A stretch of 64,000 nucleotides of DNA from Achatina immaculata (GCA_009760885.1 CM019692.1:46683930-46747929); one strand, 5' to 3'; positions 21,835 to 33,748 are shown, counted from the stretch's first letter. Notes: generated by a model not told the origin, from the letters alone. Numbers and translations are program-made.

Positions 21835-22946
21835 TATTACACCAAACAGCGTCGTGAAAGGTAAACAGCCCAGCTATCCAGACCTAGTCGATTTACGAGC
21901 ACATCAGCGTGAGAGGGACTAGACCCTGCAACACAAACATTGTTTGTTACGTCCTTTGATCGAGTATGCAGATCCCATATTGTGAGCATCGGTCGTAAAC
22001 TGAAGCAATTCAACAAAACTAGTGATGAGCAAGTTCAGCCAACAACATTCAGAACCTGCGTCAAAACTGACTTCTACGGCGTAAAAAAAACTGCAGATAG
22101 TGTGTCCTCTTGTACTTTCTTTTCCTTTCAGTATTCCTCCTTTTGCCTGCCTCAACATCAGTATATATGTCCTATGCTATTTCTCTCTCTCTCTCTCTCC
22201 CTCTTTCTCTCTCTCTGAACCTTATGTGCCCAAGGCGCATGGGGCTTCCGCAAGGGTTTTCCACAAATGCCTGCCCTTTGCAATTTTTTTCCCACTTGCC
22301 CAAGTGAGCCTTCTATTGCTCAACATCCTCTCTCTCTATTTTTCTTTTCCATGTCTATTTTGGTCTACCCTTACTTCTGCTCCCCTGTGGTGTCCATCTT
22401 AGTGCTATTTTTGGTAGTGAGTTGTCAGTCATTCGGAGTCATGTCCCAACCATCGCCAGCATCTTTTCTCAATAATTACTGTCAGTGGCTTCATGTGCAT
22501 TTCTGCCAACAAGATGTTATTTCTTACGGGGTTTGGCAAAAATATTTTCCTAATTCTTCGTAAACATTTAGTCTGGAAAGAATTCAACTTGTTTTTTTTT
22601 ATGGTTTTGATGATTTTCCAGCATTCACTTTCATAGAGTAGTACACTTATAACATTACTCTTAAATATCCTGATTTTCGTCTTCATGCTTAGTTTTTTTT
22701 TAGATTTCCATATTGTCTGCAGCATTGAAAAACACTGGTTTGCTCTAGTAAGTATACTGTTGATGTCCTCTATGCTGTCTCTCAAAAAATCATCTTGTGA
22801 CCTCTTTGCTGATGACTGCACAGTTTACACTAGTGACAATGACTGTATTAACCTTGAGTCAACTCTTTAAATTGAAATAAACAGTCTAATTAAGAGCAAT
22901 AACAACAGAATGCTCATAAACATCAGCAAAATAAAATCCATGCTCA

Positions 22947-23567
22947 TTGCAACAAGACAAATTAACAAATTCACCAATAACAACACCACAGCTCCACGCT
23001 GGAACTTCACAGATAGAGAATGTTAATGAACATAAAACTCTAGGTCTCATGACTGACCACCACCTCAGCTGCAATGATCATGTAGACAATCTAACCAAAC
23101 TCATTGCACAAAAAGTTTACCAATTTACTAAAAGTAAACACTTTCTTGACATAGACACCAGAAAAATATACTACATATCACAGATACAAACACACTTGGA
23201 CTACTGCTCCACAGTCTGGGATGGTTGTTCCATGTCAAACATGAAAAGACTTTACTCACTTCAAAAACGTGCAGTAAAGCTTATAGATGACAAACATGCA
23301 GCACGTATAAATAAGGACAACCATCTTGATATTCTACCCATCAAGAAGAGATTTATTTTCAACAAGGCCAAGTTAATTCATAAAATTATATCCCATATTG
23401 CTCCACCCTATCTGTGGTCGTTGTTCAAATCCAACCCAAAACACAATCAACGCTTAAGCAATTATGTTCTCCCAAAACCAAGGCTTGACATATTTAAAAA
23501 AAAGCTTCTCTTACTCAGCTGCCCACATTTGGAATGCCCTACTAGTTCACTTAAAACTTATAAGTAA
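22947..23567 (+). pseudogene. LINE-B reverse transcriptase C-terminal open frame
   Basis: This frame of 207 residues covers the thumb and downstream region of a non-LTR reverse transcriptase. The marker is the 'HLDYCSxVWxxxS...LQKRAxKLI' block. It lacks the palm domain, which lies upstream in another frame (FADD near 22800). The start codon chosen by the open frame has no biological meaning because the copy is truncated. The stop at 23565-23567 is probably the genuine end of the protein, or near it. Confidence 0.8.
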
Positions 23568-23621
23568 TATTCGTTCTTATAACTTCAAAATTTGTCAGCA
23601 TTTTTTATATGGACTATATGC

Positions 23622-23627
<6 letters not shown>

Positions 23628-23658
<31 letters not shown>

Positions 23659-24053
23659 CCTTAAGTGCCCAGGACACATGGGGCTTCCGCAAGGGTTTTC
23701 CACAAATGCCTGTCCTTTTTTTTTCTGCTCTTGCCCAGGTAAGCCCTTTATTGCTCAACATCCTTTCTGTTGTTCTTGTTTAGGTTCCAGGTCTGCAGTC
23801 GGGCTGGGGACTTCCAGTGGCTGGCTTTCATCCACAACCTTCATGGGCTCAGTTTCCTGATAAGCATTTCTCCTTCCAACTGCATTTGTTTTTTCCCTTG
23901 CTTCTGTTTCTGTAGCAGTCTGACAGTTTTTTGTTTTTTTTTACCAGATAGGGTTGCTGGCCCTATGCCGAACTCTCCTTAGTCGCCTTTTACGATCATG
24001 CGTGGTAGGTACAGTGGTGCTATTCTTTGCAGATCCAGGGTACTACACGGGGG
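23628..24053 (-). mobile_element. Internally deleted LINE-A (426 bp), nested in LINE-B
   Basis: A perfect 12-bp duplication, ATATGCCTCCAT, flanks it at 23616-23627 and 24054-24065. In complement it has the LINE-A 5' end to about coordinate-equivalent 16842, then jumps directly to the equivalent of about 19628 and runs to the GA tail. Some 2.8 kb is missing, including almost all coding sequence. It retains both LINE-A ends, so it may have moved as a non-autonomous unit copied by LINE-A protein. Confidence 0.92.
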
Positions 24054-25810
24054 ATATGCCTCCATAAGCATAGTTTAAAGTAGTTTAAATTATGACTTGA
24101 TTGTTCTAATTTTTTAAATACTGCTTTTCTATAAATTTGTTAGTTTTGAATGAATGTAAAAATGCAAGTTTATTTCATGTTGTTGCATAAATCAGAGTGT
24201 AGAGTGTATAGAGATAAGTTTATTATTTATTTATGTAATCATTTAATTGTGTCTTCATAATTATTATGCTCATTGACAAATGCTGAATGACTGTGACTGA
24301 GTGAAAGCTGTATGATGAAGGGCAGAATGTCAGACGGGCCTGCGTGCCCAATTCTTAACCCTTTGAAAATAAAGTCTGTTCGTTCGTTCGTTCGTTCTGT
24401 TTTCTACTACTCTACTGCCAAGATATACAAATTCATTGACCTCCTCCACTAACTTGCTATCTACTCTGAATACATTTCTGTTGTTCACATTTTGTTTCAT
24501 TAACTTTGTCTTTTCTATGTTGATCTTTAGTCCTATGTTGTTTGCATTCTGAGTTCACTTGTTTATTTTAACTTGCATATCTTTATGGCTGCTTGATAGT
24601 AGACAGATGTTGTTCGCAAAGTCAAGGTCCTCCAGCACTGTGTCAAGGGTCCATTGTAATCCTCTGCGTTTGTCTGATGTTGCCTCCTTCATTAACCAGT
24701 CTACTGCAATGATAAATAATGTTGATGATAGTACACATCCTTGCTTCATTCCTGTTTGTACCATAAAGCTACTGGAGGTATGTTCTCCACAGATCACTTT
24801 ACACTGAAAACCCTCATATATGGCTTTGATTACATTCACTATCTTATGGGGGAGGCCATGCCATCTTAGGATTTTCCACAGTGCATCTCTGTTGACACTG
24901 TCAAAGGCTTTCTCAAAATCTATAAACAGTGCATATGTTGTACTATGCCACTCATTTGCCTGTTCTAATATTTATCTAAGTAAAAAATATGTGGTCTATG
25001 CATGATCTTCCTTTCCTAAATCCTGCCTGCTCTTTTCGAAGTTTTCCCTCAAGTGCTGCTACAATTCTGTTGATGATTATTCTGCAAAATACTTTACTGG
25101 TGAGTGGCAGTAGGGTAATGCCTCTCCAGTTCCTGCAATCTCTGAGGTCACCCTTATTTGGTAGTTTTACTATAAGGTCAGTTTTCCATTCCTCTGGAGC
25201 TTTTTCTAGATCCTAAATTTGTTGTAGTATCTGGCAAAGTTGTTTTGGTGTTTCTGTTTCTTCTGCTTTCAACATCTCAGCAGTCACTTCATCTTCACCT
25301 GGTGCCCTGTCAAATTCTAGCTTCTTTATTGCCTCCTTTACTTCACTTATTGTTATTGGTCCTGTATTGATGTTAGTTCCGTTTTTGCTTCAGGTATGTC
25401 TATTGTTTGTGCTGATTGAGTTCTGTTTAATAAGGTGTTAAAATGTTCCCTCCATCTTTCAATTTTTTTCTCTTTCTCCACTGATCGGTTGTCCCTTATG
25501 TGTCCTTGTTGCCTTCTCACATTTTGTGTTGAAGTTACCTGTCATCTGCTTTGTGATTTTGTATATGGTTTTCATATCATTTGCATATGCTGCTTTCTCT
25601 GCTGCTTCTGCTAAGTTGCCATAGTATTGAGGTTTATCTTGGCGGCATGTTTCCTTCACTTCTTTGTCTTTTTGTGCATAATTACTTAAAACTTGTTCTT
25701 TAAGCCTTTGTGATTTAGTATTTTTTTAAAATTTCCTTTCTTTGCTTTATCTTTTCTCATGTGGCCTTGCTTATCCATTCCTCTCTTTTTTCGGTTTCCT
25801 ATTTCCCAGC

Positions 25811-26091
25811 TTAATATTGAAGAAGGCTGGCTAGTGAAGAGAGAAAACTGAAATATTTTGGACACATTAAACGTCATGATAATTTAGAGAAGACCGTATT
25901 GGAAGGATACATAATGGGAAAAAGAAAAAGAGGAAGACCAAGACGAAGATGGCTGCAAGACATCGTTGACGATCTGGAAATGGATGCAACAGCAGCAGGC
26001 CATCTTGCTCACAACCGAGAGGCCTACAGGAGTGCTGTTTGGGAGGCAAAGTTCCGCAAGGGACATGCAAATGAATGAAATGAATGAAATG
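25811..26091 (+). mobile_element. LINE-C 3' end, nested in LINE-A
   Basis: The fragment starts CTTAATATTGAAGAAGG and carries the frame ending GRPRRRWLQDIVDDLEMD and NREAYRSAVWEAKF. It finishes in a (GAAT)n-type tail, AATGAATGAAATGAATG. The flanks are ATTTCCCAGC (25801-25810) and ATATCCCAGC (26092-26101), a target duplication with one later mismatch. The LINE-A sequence continues on either side. Confidence 0.9.
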
Positions 26092-26713
26092 ATATCCCAG
26101 CACCTCTTTTGCTGTTTCCTGTAGTGTTTTATTGAACTCTAGTATGGACATTTCTGCTTCGACTTGTAGGACACTGAAGCGGTTCTTAAGTACTATTGAG
26201 AATTCATTCCTTGTTTGCTGGTCTTTCAGTTTTGCTGTATCAAAATATGCCTTTCTGTGTTCTCCGATTTTGGCCTTCCTTAATTTTAGTTTTATTTTTG
26301 CTACCAGAAGGTTGTGATCACTCCCTACATCTGCTCCTTTCCTTGCTCGCACATCTTGTAGTGACCGTTTCCACATGTTGTTTATTAATATGTAATCGAT
26401 TTTTTTTTCTGTGGTTTTATCTGGGGACCTCCAAGTCACTTTATGGATGTTTTTATGTTGGAAAATTTTTGTCCCTTCGATGGTCATCATATTTTCTTCA
26501 CAGAAACTGCACAGTCTTTCTCCATTTTCATTTATTTCTCCGATTCCTTCTCCTCCCATGATTCTTCTTCTATCTTCATTTCCCTCACCTGCTTTTGCAT
26601 TGAAGTCGCCCAGGTTTGAGTAGCATATCATGCTTTGGTATTGTTTCTACTGTGGTTTGGAGCCTGTTGTAAAAATCGTTTTTTAATTCCTCTTCAGCTG
26701 CTTCTATTGGTGC

Positions 26714-26994
26714 TTCATCATCATCATCATCATCATCAGGTGCCGTGCCGACTGGCGTTGACTATTATGCTTCTCCAGAGTACACGATTCTTCATGCAGG
26801 CCATCAGTTCAGTTGGTGATCTTCTCTCACACCATCCCGTCAGACTGTCCTGTATAATTTCTCTTGTTCTTCCTATTGATCTTCTTTCTTCTATTTTTCC
26901 TGTTATAATATTTTCAATGCCCCCTCTTCTCATTGCATGTCCTATGAAAGTACATTGTCTCTCTCTTATCTCTTATCTCTCTTATCTCTTATCA
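26714..26994 (-). mobile_element. LINE-D 3' end, nested in LINE-A
   Basis: In complement the frame contains GRTREIIQDSLTGW and later ELMACMKNRVLWR, ending VNASRHGT, followed by a (TGATGA)n tail at 26714-26738. The duplication TATTGGTGC at 26705-26713 and 26995-27003 brackets it within LINE-A sequence. Only the C-terminal part of the element was inserted. Confidence 0.88.
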
Positions 26995-27601
26995 TATTGG
27001 TGCATAGCAAACTATAATAGACAGCTTCGTGAATTTTGGGTGTGCATATAATAATCTCTCATGGGTCTATTCCAGCAATGCTCTTGATGCTTCTTTTGTT
27101 ATAATCAATGCTACTCCTCCTTCTTGATGATCCTCTTTACCTGACCATATTATTGTATCTTCTGTGTGCTGTGTTGTTTGTCCTGTCCATATTGCCTCTT
27201 GTATTCCTAGTATGTCTAGTTTGTATTTGTGCATTTCCTTGATTGTTTGTGCTAGTTTTCCAGTCTGATTAAGTGTTCTTACATTCCAGCTGCCTATTTG
27301 CATCTTGTGTTTAGGTTCCAGGAGGTCTGCAGTCGGCGTGGGGACTTCCAGTGGCTGGTTTTCATCCACAACCTTCATGGGCTCAGTTTCCTGATACGCA
27401 TTTCTCCTTCCAACTGCATTTGTTTTTTCCCTTGCTTCCGTTTCTGTAGCAGACTGATAGATTTATTTTACCAGATAGGGTTGCTGGCCCTATGCTGAAC
27501 CCTCCTTAGTCGCCTTTTACGATCATGCATGGTAGGGTACAGTGGTCCTATTCTTTGCAGATCCCGGGTACCACACCCGGGGGGGGGGGGTCCTATGCTA
27601 T

Positions 27602-28299
27602 ACTCCAACTCAACTTGGGGCATCCATATCCTTTTGGGGGTATGATAACCCCATGACGGGGGCTTGATTTCTGAACAGCTTTACAAAAGGAAAAAAAAAA
27701 CATAGTTGTTAGATTAGAATTTTCTTTCAGTTATTCTTTTAAAAGTTATCCATATGGAAAATATATGGACACTAAGATCATGTTGTTGACATCTTGTGAA
27801 GTTATACTGGTAGCTAATAGGACTGGATATGATGATTTTGACATTCTGACGGAGAGGGCATGGGGACATATTGAGCAATCCGCTGGGGCCTGTAATGAAT
27901 GTTCTCTATAAGCTGCGCTGCAATGCGTCCGTGCACGTAAAGAAATAATGACGCGCACGAAATTTTATATGCCAGGCAAATAAATAAATTAAAAGTGCTA
28001 CCGTATTTTTCAATTTTCTGATGTTACTTTGTGCTATAGTAGCGATGATTAAAACTATAATAACGCTACATACGTTTCCTTTCCTAATTTCTTTGTATTT
28101 TAGTATTTTATTTCTATGAGAAATTTAAATTACAATTTGTTTATTTGACGTTACGTGGCATATTTGGGCAGAAATTTGTTTCTGAGAACATCTTTGTGCA
28201 CAGGCTCAAAATTTGCCCCAGGAACCTCAATATCTTAGAGGCTACACTGTCTGTATTGTTATAACGGTTGAGAAGGCTTGCTTTAAAGCTTACCTACTT
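27602..28299. other. No gene recognised
   Basis: AT-rich sequence downstream of the LINE stack. No repeat seen elsewhere in the window and no splice-supported open frame was found. Confidence 0.55.
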
Positions 28300-28620
28300 G
28301 TCAGTGTTAAAGGCGAAAGCATCCCTCACGCACATTCTCGCGTGTGAAGACACCTTTACGGAAAAACGGGCTTAGGTTTTGTCTATTAAGGTAGTGGTGG
28401 CGGTGTGGCGTCGAGGTTCCTTTGATGTTGGCGGCCCGCCTAAGATCAGAGGGATCAGTGAAACCACGCGACGGTCCCGCACTCCCGTCCCTCGGGAAGC
28501 TACAGAGCCTGTCTCCGCCCCTAAAGTGCGGTTGTGCGAGAATGTTGCCCAAAGAAACGAGAATATTGTCTTACGCTGCGCAGAAGTTCCCCTCACGCTG
28601 TTAACGATAGTTAGTCAATG
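28300..28620. other. CpG-rich patch, possible regulatory or first-exon region
   Basis: The stretch has many CpG dinucleotides (for example GCGTCGAGG, GGCGGCCCGCC, CACGCGACGGTCCCGC, GTGCGGTTGTGCG) against an AT-rich background. Open frames of 60-80 codons exist on both strands but none is recognised. A donor-like CAACAG-GTGAGT lies about 650 bp downstream at 29271. A promoter-associated CpG island is possible, as is an unrecognised GC-rich repeat. Confidence 0.3.
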
Positions 28621-29440
28621 AAGTTCTTTCTACCAAATGTTTAGGATAATTTCCGAACGAAATAAAATGTAGACTTAGTGAAATTAGTGCAAAATCATCG
28701 TAAAGTAGCATTTAAATCTATTTTAAAAAAATTTTTAACTCTTTCGGCACCAACATTTGAAAAAAAAAAAGTTCTAAAAATACATGAGAAGGGAATAGAG
28801 TGCTTTACTTCCATGTTTTAAGAATCGTCTACTGATCTAATTATTTATAGGAGTAATCCTTTGACGTCGAGTTTTAAATGAATATGAGTAAATGTTACAT
28901 GTTAAAATAGTTTTCAACTAGTTTAGATTAGGTGCTCGTATTTTACCCGTACGTTCTTGTCAATCACATCATTTTCTGGGATTGAATCTAGAGCACCTTT
29001 ACTGTTTCATCTAAACAGAAGTGCGTGATCAGACAATCCTTGTCTTATCTTTCCTGATTGTGAGATTTGTATATAAAAAAAAATAGAAGGGAAAAGTAAA
29101 TATTTTACATTAGAGTTTTGGATAGGGAAAATAAGGGAAAAAAACAAATCTTAGGATTGTTCAGAAAAATTAAAGTGTCGAAGACAAGAAAAACTGGCTA
29201 ACGGAGGTTCTGGAGTCGACGTGCGAGACAATCTTCAGGACTTGGCAGAGCTAAAAACGTCCCACAACAGGTGAGTCGTGTGTTTATTGTGGGTGATATT
29301 ATAGGATTCGCGTCGGGTTGACGTTTCCCACCCGCACAGGTGCTAAAAGAAAAAAAAAAACAACAACCAGGGCTGATAATTGCTAGAGTTAACAACGAAT
29401 TAGAACTAACAGGAAAAATCAATTATTCACGTTTTAAGAA
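28621..29440. other. Unassigned stretch with one isolated donor-like site
   Basis: AT-rich sequence. The only item of note is CCACAACAG-GTGAGTCG, with GT at 29271-29272. The preceding frame reads GVDVRDNLQDLAELKTSHN, but no acceptor with a pyrimidine tract is evident upstream. It could be the end of a first exon or a chance match. Confidence 0.25.
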
Positions 29441-29626
29441 ACGTTTTTTTTTAGGGGGGGGGGGGGCGGGGTTTGTTTTGCTTGTTTGTAAAATAGCTCT
29501 ACTACAGACAGCCTCAATGAGAGAGAGAGGGGGGGGGGGGAGAGAAGGGGGAAAAAAGAGACGGGGTTTCAGCCAGTATAGTTTCCTGTGTTTTGTTTTT
29601 AGGTGGGGGAGGGGGTGGTGGAATGG

Positions 29627-30140
29627 GACAGGAGGGCTTTCCGTATTTCAAGAAGGACCTGTTGTGGATAATAGAAGATAAGTTTGGTGTGTGTGTGTGT
29701 GGCGGGGGGGGGGCAGAGATCTTCCCTTGTTTTAAGAAGGGCCCGTAGTGGATAATAGCAGAATGGCCAATCAATAAAGGGTAAGTTTGGTGTGGGGGGG
29801 GGGGTCATGGGTCTTCCTGTGTTTTAAGAAAAGCCCATCGTGGATAATAGCAGATTTACTATAAGAAAAGCCCATCGTGGATAATAGCAGATTTACTATA
29901 AGAAAAGCCCATCGTGGATAATAGCAGATTTACTATAAGAAAAGCCCATCGTGGATAATAGCAGATTTACTATAAGAAAAGCCCATCGTGGATAATAGCA
30001 GATTTACTATAAGAAAAGCCCATCGTGGATAATAGCAGATTTACTATAAGAAAAGCCCATCGTGGATAATAGCAGATTTACTATAAGAAAAGCCCATAGT
30101 GGATAATAGCAGATTTACTATAAGAAAAGCCCATAATGGA
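29627..30140. repeat. 37-bp minisatellite with longer founder units
   Basis: From 29826 the unit AGAAAAGCCCATCGTGGATA plus ATAGCAGATTTACTATA is repeated about eight times with very few differences. Upstream, at 29640-29800, two longer units of related sequence (GTGGATAATAGAAGATAAG, GTGGATAATAGCAGAATGGCC) are separated by GT and oligo-G runs. They look like the ancestral form from which the short unit amplified. Confidence 0.9.
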
Positions 30141-30637
30141 TAACAGCGGAATGGCTAATCGATAGATCGTAAGTAGTGGTGGGTGGAGGAAACTGAAGAA
30201 ATAGCTCATCGTCACCTCGCAGACTTCCTATCAGAGCCCCAGACTTTGGAACATTTTTTTTTTAAATTTTCATTTTCCTTGGAGCTTTACTGTAAGAACA
30301 CGTATATACGATATAAGAGCATGTGTTTTATAATAAAGATCTACGAACATGTGTTTGTCTTCCAGGCCGGGGGACTGTTAATATGCTGGTAGCTGTCCGC
30401 GCCGGTCTGTTAAGCTGCTGAAGGAGACCTGAAATATACGCAAGCATCGAGAGACAAAGGGTGGAAAAAAATGAGTCCTGGGGGAGTTCGGTAAAGGAAT
30501 GAATGTACACAAGCACGCAACGGGGAAGTGGACTCCGCGATTGGGAAGTAGCTCGTTGAAGGAGAAGAGCGGAAGATTTGACAAGTAAGAAAAAGCGAAG
30601 CTTGTACACGTGGGGAAAACTAAAGACACTGACTGGT

Positions 30638-31822
30638 CAGTGGTTCCCAACCTTTTCTACACCCAAGGACCACTTTTTCTAGCTACATATAAATTTCAGA
30701 CCATCATATTATATGTAATATCATAAACTCGTTATTATTTTTTTAAACAAATGATGGTACTTAATACCAAAGCCGTAATATGGCTGCCACAACCACCTGA
30801 CAGCGCTTTACGGATCATAAGCTGGGAAGCTCCGGGCCTAGGTGTCTGGTCATTTGCAACGCTTGATACGGTCTTCAGCAACCAGTACAGCTACTATATA
30901 ACCCAGATCATCCTTCTTCAGTCGTTTTGCTCCATGGGGACTCGTGAAATATTTTATTTCTTTAAGTCCCCGTGCAACCCCTGCATATTTGCCGCAGCTT
31001 AATTTCCGCTTCATAACCCCCCCCCCCTCTTTCCCGCCCTCCCACTTTTCCACGCCATCGGCTCCATAATTATACCAGCACAATAAATCTAATAAAGCCA
31101 GAAGCGTGGACAGCGAAAACTAAGGTTTTATTTTTCATATTACCTTATCCAGTAGAGGTCCTGCCACAGAAGTAAATAGTAATAAATCTATACTGTACAA
31201 CGCTGCTATAGAAATAAATAGTAATAAATCTATACTATACAAAAATGAATAAGAAATAACATCTTGTTGGCCGAAAAGCAGATGAAGCCATTGACAGTAA
31301 TTATTGAGGAAAGACGCTGGTGATGGTTGGGACATGTGCTACGAATGACTGGCAACTCTCTATAAAAAAAAAAAAAAAATAGCACTAAGATGGACACCAC
31401 AGGAGAACAGAAGTGTAAGGGTAGACCAAAAGAGACATGGAAAAGAACAACAGAGAAGAAGTTGAGCAATAGAGGGTTCACCTGTGCAAGTGCGGAAAAA
31501 AAAAAGGCAAAGGACAGGCATTTGTGGAAAACCCTTGCGTAAGCCCCATGTTCCCTGGGCACGAGGTTTAGAGAGAGAGAGAGAGAGAGAGATACACAAT
31601 GTTATTGAGACTGACTTGTGGTGTATAGCATATGCAAGAGTTGGGGGTTTTCTTTTCTTTCCTTGTGTAAAGCTGTAATTGACTTTTTAACCAATCTATC
31701 TTGGATAAAGAACAAAAGCATGTAGCTAAGCTCAAGGGTTCTGCGAGAAGAGCCTAGGAGGGATTTTCCAGTCAAGATTCTCTGATGGAACCACTGCACG
31801 GAAAACAGGTTGAGAATCCCTG
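30638..31822. mobile_element. Possible hAT-like element enclosing a LINE-A fragment
   Basis: The left end CAGTGGTTCCCAACCTTTTC and the complement of the right end CAGGGATTCTCAACCTGTT are typical hAT-superfamily termini. The eight bases outside each end do not match, so the pairing of these two ends is uncertain. No transposase frame is visible. The interior includes the LINE-A fragment at 31240-31593. Confidence 0.4.
31240..31593 (+). mobile_element. LINE-A 3' fragment
   Basis: The sequence corresponds to the last 340 bp of LINE-A, including the RRW-LGH region, the GRPKETW-like block, the TGGGCACGAGGTTTAG junction and a GA tail of about 20 bp at 31571-31592. An expanded poly-A run of 16 at 31364-31379 breaks the frame. 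Confidence 0.9.
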
Positions 31823-31913
31823 TTCCGGTTGGTTCAAAATAAACGTGATGATGAATGTACTGTGATCTGAAGTCAGTGGTTTTAGTTTTGTTTTGTCTGG
31901 TCCGGTAAACTAC

Positions 31914-32440
31914 AGAGGATACGGCTGAGAGTAGTAGAGAGGTCAGTTAGTGGGATAAGGCTGAGAGTAGTAGAGAAGTCAGTTAGTGGGATAAGGCTGA
32001 GAGTAAGAGGTCAGTTAGTGGGATAAGGCTGAAAGTAGAGAGGTCAGTTAGTGGGATAAGGCTGAGAGTAAGTGGGATAAGGCTGAGAGTAAGAGGTCAG
32101 TTAGTGGGATAAGGCTGAGAGTAAGAGGTCAGTTGGTGGGATAAGGCTGAGAGTAGTAGAGAGGTCAGTTAGTGAGATAAGGCTGACGGTAGTAGAGAAG
32201 TCAGTTAGTAGGATAAGGCTGAGAGTAGTAGATAGGTCAGTTAGTGGGATAAGGCTGAAAGTAGAGAGGTCAATTAATGGGATAAGGCTGAAAGTAGAGA
32301 GGTCAGTAGTGGGATAAGGCTGAAAGTAGAGAGGTCAGTTAGTGGGATAAGGCTGTGAGAGTAAGAGGTCAGTTGGTGGGATAAGGCTGAGAGTAGGTCA
32401 GTTAGTGGGATAAGGCTGAAGGTAGAGAGGTCAGTTAGTG
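31914..32440. repeat. Variable-length minisatellite, about 15 units
   Basis: Units consist of GGTCAGTTAGTGGGATAAGG plus CTGAGAGTAGTAGAGA, and length variants arise from gain or loss of AGTAGAGA-type blocks (about 27-38 bp). The array is purine-rich on this strand. The following 32441-32930 holds nothing that I recognise. Confidence 0.9.
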
Positions 32441-32939
32441 TACAAGTATTACTTTTTCGGGCGTCAGTAATTGAAGTAAATACACAATTTGTTGTACTCT
32501 GTTTTCTTCTTTCTTTCTTATGCTCAGTAACTAGATAAGGATCAGTACTGTAATTGTAAAATTTAAAAAACCCACTGAAGTACATTCATCAGAAAAGATT
32601 ACAGTAGATTACGTGGATAAAATTACAGGTGTAGTCTTGTATATAAAACTCATTTCATTGGCCCGCCTGAGTTCTCTCAGTTGTGAGGATAGTTTTCATT
32701 TTACAGAATGCATTCTGTCTTCCCCTCACCCCCCACCTGGAAAAAAGGGGGGGGGGGTATTCTGATTTTCTGTATCTTTATATGCACTGATGAGTCGGCT
32801 GTTACAGCAGAGTAAAATAAGAGGAGTTTAATAAGTAGGTGCAAAGTTACTCGCGGTTCCCCTGCTCTATTTGAATTTTTGTCTAAGGAGTTGTCGAGCC
32901 CCTCGTTCATTCACCCATTGGTCTTTCTTTTGCCATTAT

Positions 32940-33228
32940 GACCTCTTGGTCTTTCATTGCCATTTGGATCCCTTGGCCTTTCATTGCCATTTGGATCCCT
33001 TGGCCTTTCATTGCCATTTGGATCCCTTGGTCTTTCATTGCCATTTGGATCCCTTGGCCTTTCATTGCCATTTGGATCCCTTGGTCTTTCATTGCCATTT
33101 GGATACCTTGGTCTTTCATTGCCATTTGGATCCCTTGGCCTTTCATTGCCATTTGGATCCCTTGGTCTTTCATTGCCATTTGGATCCCTTGGTCTTTCAT
33201 TGCCATTTGGATCACTTGGCCTGCTACC
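32940..33228. repeat. 27-bp minisatellite, about 10 copies
   Basis: The unit is TTTCATTGCCATTTGGATCC plus CTTGGCC, with a C/T variant in the last bases. A length divisible by three produces open frames on both strands (nine-residue repeats such as FHCHLDPLA), which are artefacts. Confidence 0.95.
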
Positions 33229-33334
33229 TTATTCATGTTTTGCCCTGAAATCCTTGGTTTTTTCCCCCACTCTGTACTCCACTTGTTTCATATCTCTCCC
33301 CCCCCCCAACCACACACACACACACACATCATAC

Positions 33335-33600
33335 TTTACGTTTTGTCTCTGGAACCCTCTGGTTTTCTTCACCCCGTGGTCCTCTTGACCTCTAGCCCTG
33401 TTTCACATTTTACCTCTGGAATCCTCGGACTTTCTTCACCCCGTGGTCCTCTTGACCTCTAGCCCTGTTTCACATTTTACCTCTGGAATCCTCGGACTTT
33501 CTTCACCCCGTGGTCCTCTTGGCTTCCTGTCCTCTTTCACGTTTCGGGTTTGTAATCCTCGAGCCTTCTTCACTCTTTGGTGCATCTGGCCTTTCAGGGC
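33335..33600. repeat. 67-bp tandem repeat, about 3 to 4 copies
   Basis: The unit begins GACCTCTAGCCCTGTTTCAC and continues ATTTTACCTCTGGAATCCTC, then a TTCTTCACCCCGTGGTCCTC block. The first full copies are identical and the last is diverged. A (TC)n(AC)n microsatellite follows at about 33640-33692. Confidence 0.85.
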
Positions 33601-33637
33601 CCCTTTCGCCATTCAGGCTCCAGAGTGATGCTACTTC

Positions 33638-33692
<55 letters not shown>

Positions 33693-33748
33693 TGGGTCTA
33701 GTTTTAAGTAAATATCTGAATTATTTGTTTTCTTCTCTCATGTTCCAG

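Larger units (their letters stand above)
22783..24395 (+). mobile_element. LINE-B (jockey/CR1-like), 5'-truncated, inserted in LINE-A
   Basis: The insert begins just upstream of CDLFADDCTVYTSD, the catalytic block of a reverse transcriptase. It continues into a 207-codon open frame at 22947-23567 with a RNA-directed-polymerase C-terminal region containing IQTHLDYCSTVWDGCS and LYSLQKRAVKLI. The 3' untranslated part resumes after a nested element and ends AACCCTTTGAAAATAAAG followed by a (GTTC)n tail at 24376-24397. A second copy of this 3' end lies at 54985-55110. The catalytic region is separated from the rest by a stop, so it is inactive. Confidence 0.85.
22181..27590 (-). mobile_element. 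LINE-A, full-length copy carrying nested insertions
   Basis: The copy is bounded by the 11-bp duplication TCCTATGCTAT at 22170-22180 and 27591-27601. Its GA tail (CT on this strand) is at the left and its 5' end, ending in the CACCCGGG run, is at the right. The total of 5410 bp exceeds the 3210 bp of the other copy by about 2.2 kb, which is accounted for by inserts at 22783-24395, 25811-26091 and 26714-26994. Endonuclease words (LGDFNAKAGEG, GSDHNLLVAK) and reverse transcriptase words (DFANNICLLSS, with the catalytic DD changed to NN) are readable in complement. The protein is therefore dead by mutation as well as interruption. Confidence 0.93.

Noticed and set aside
26132..26623. Plus-strand frames rich in Ser, Phe and Leu
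   Set aside because: They are antisense to the LINE-A endonuclease of the minus-strand copy.
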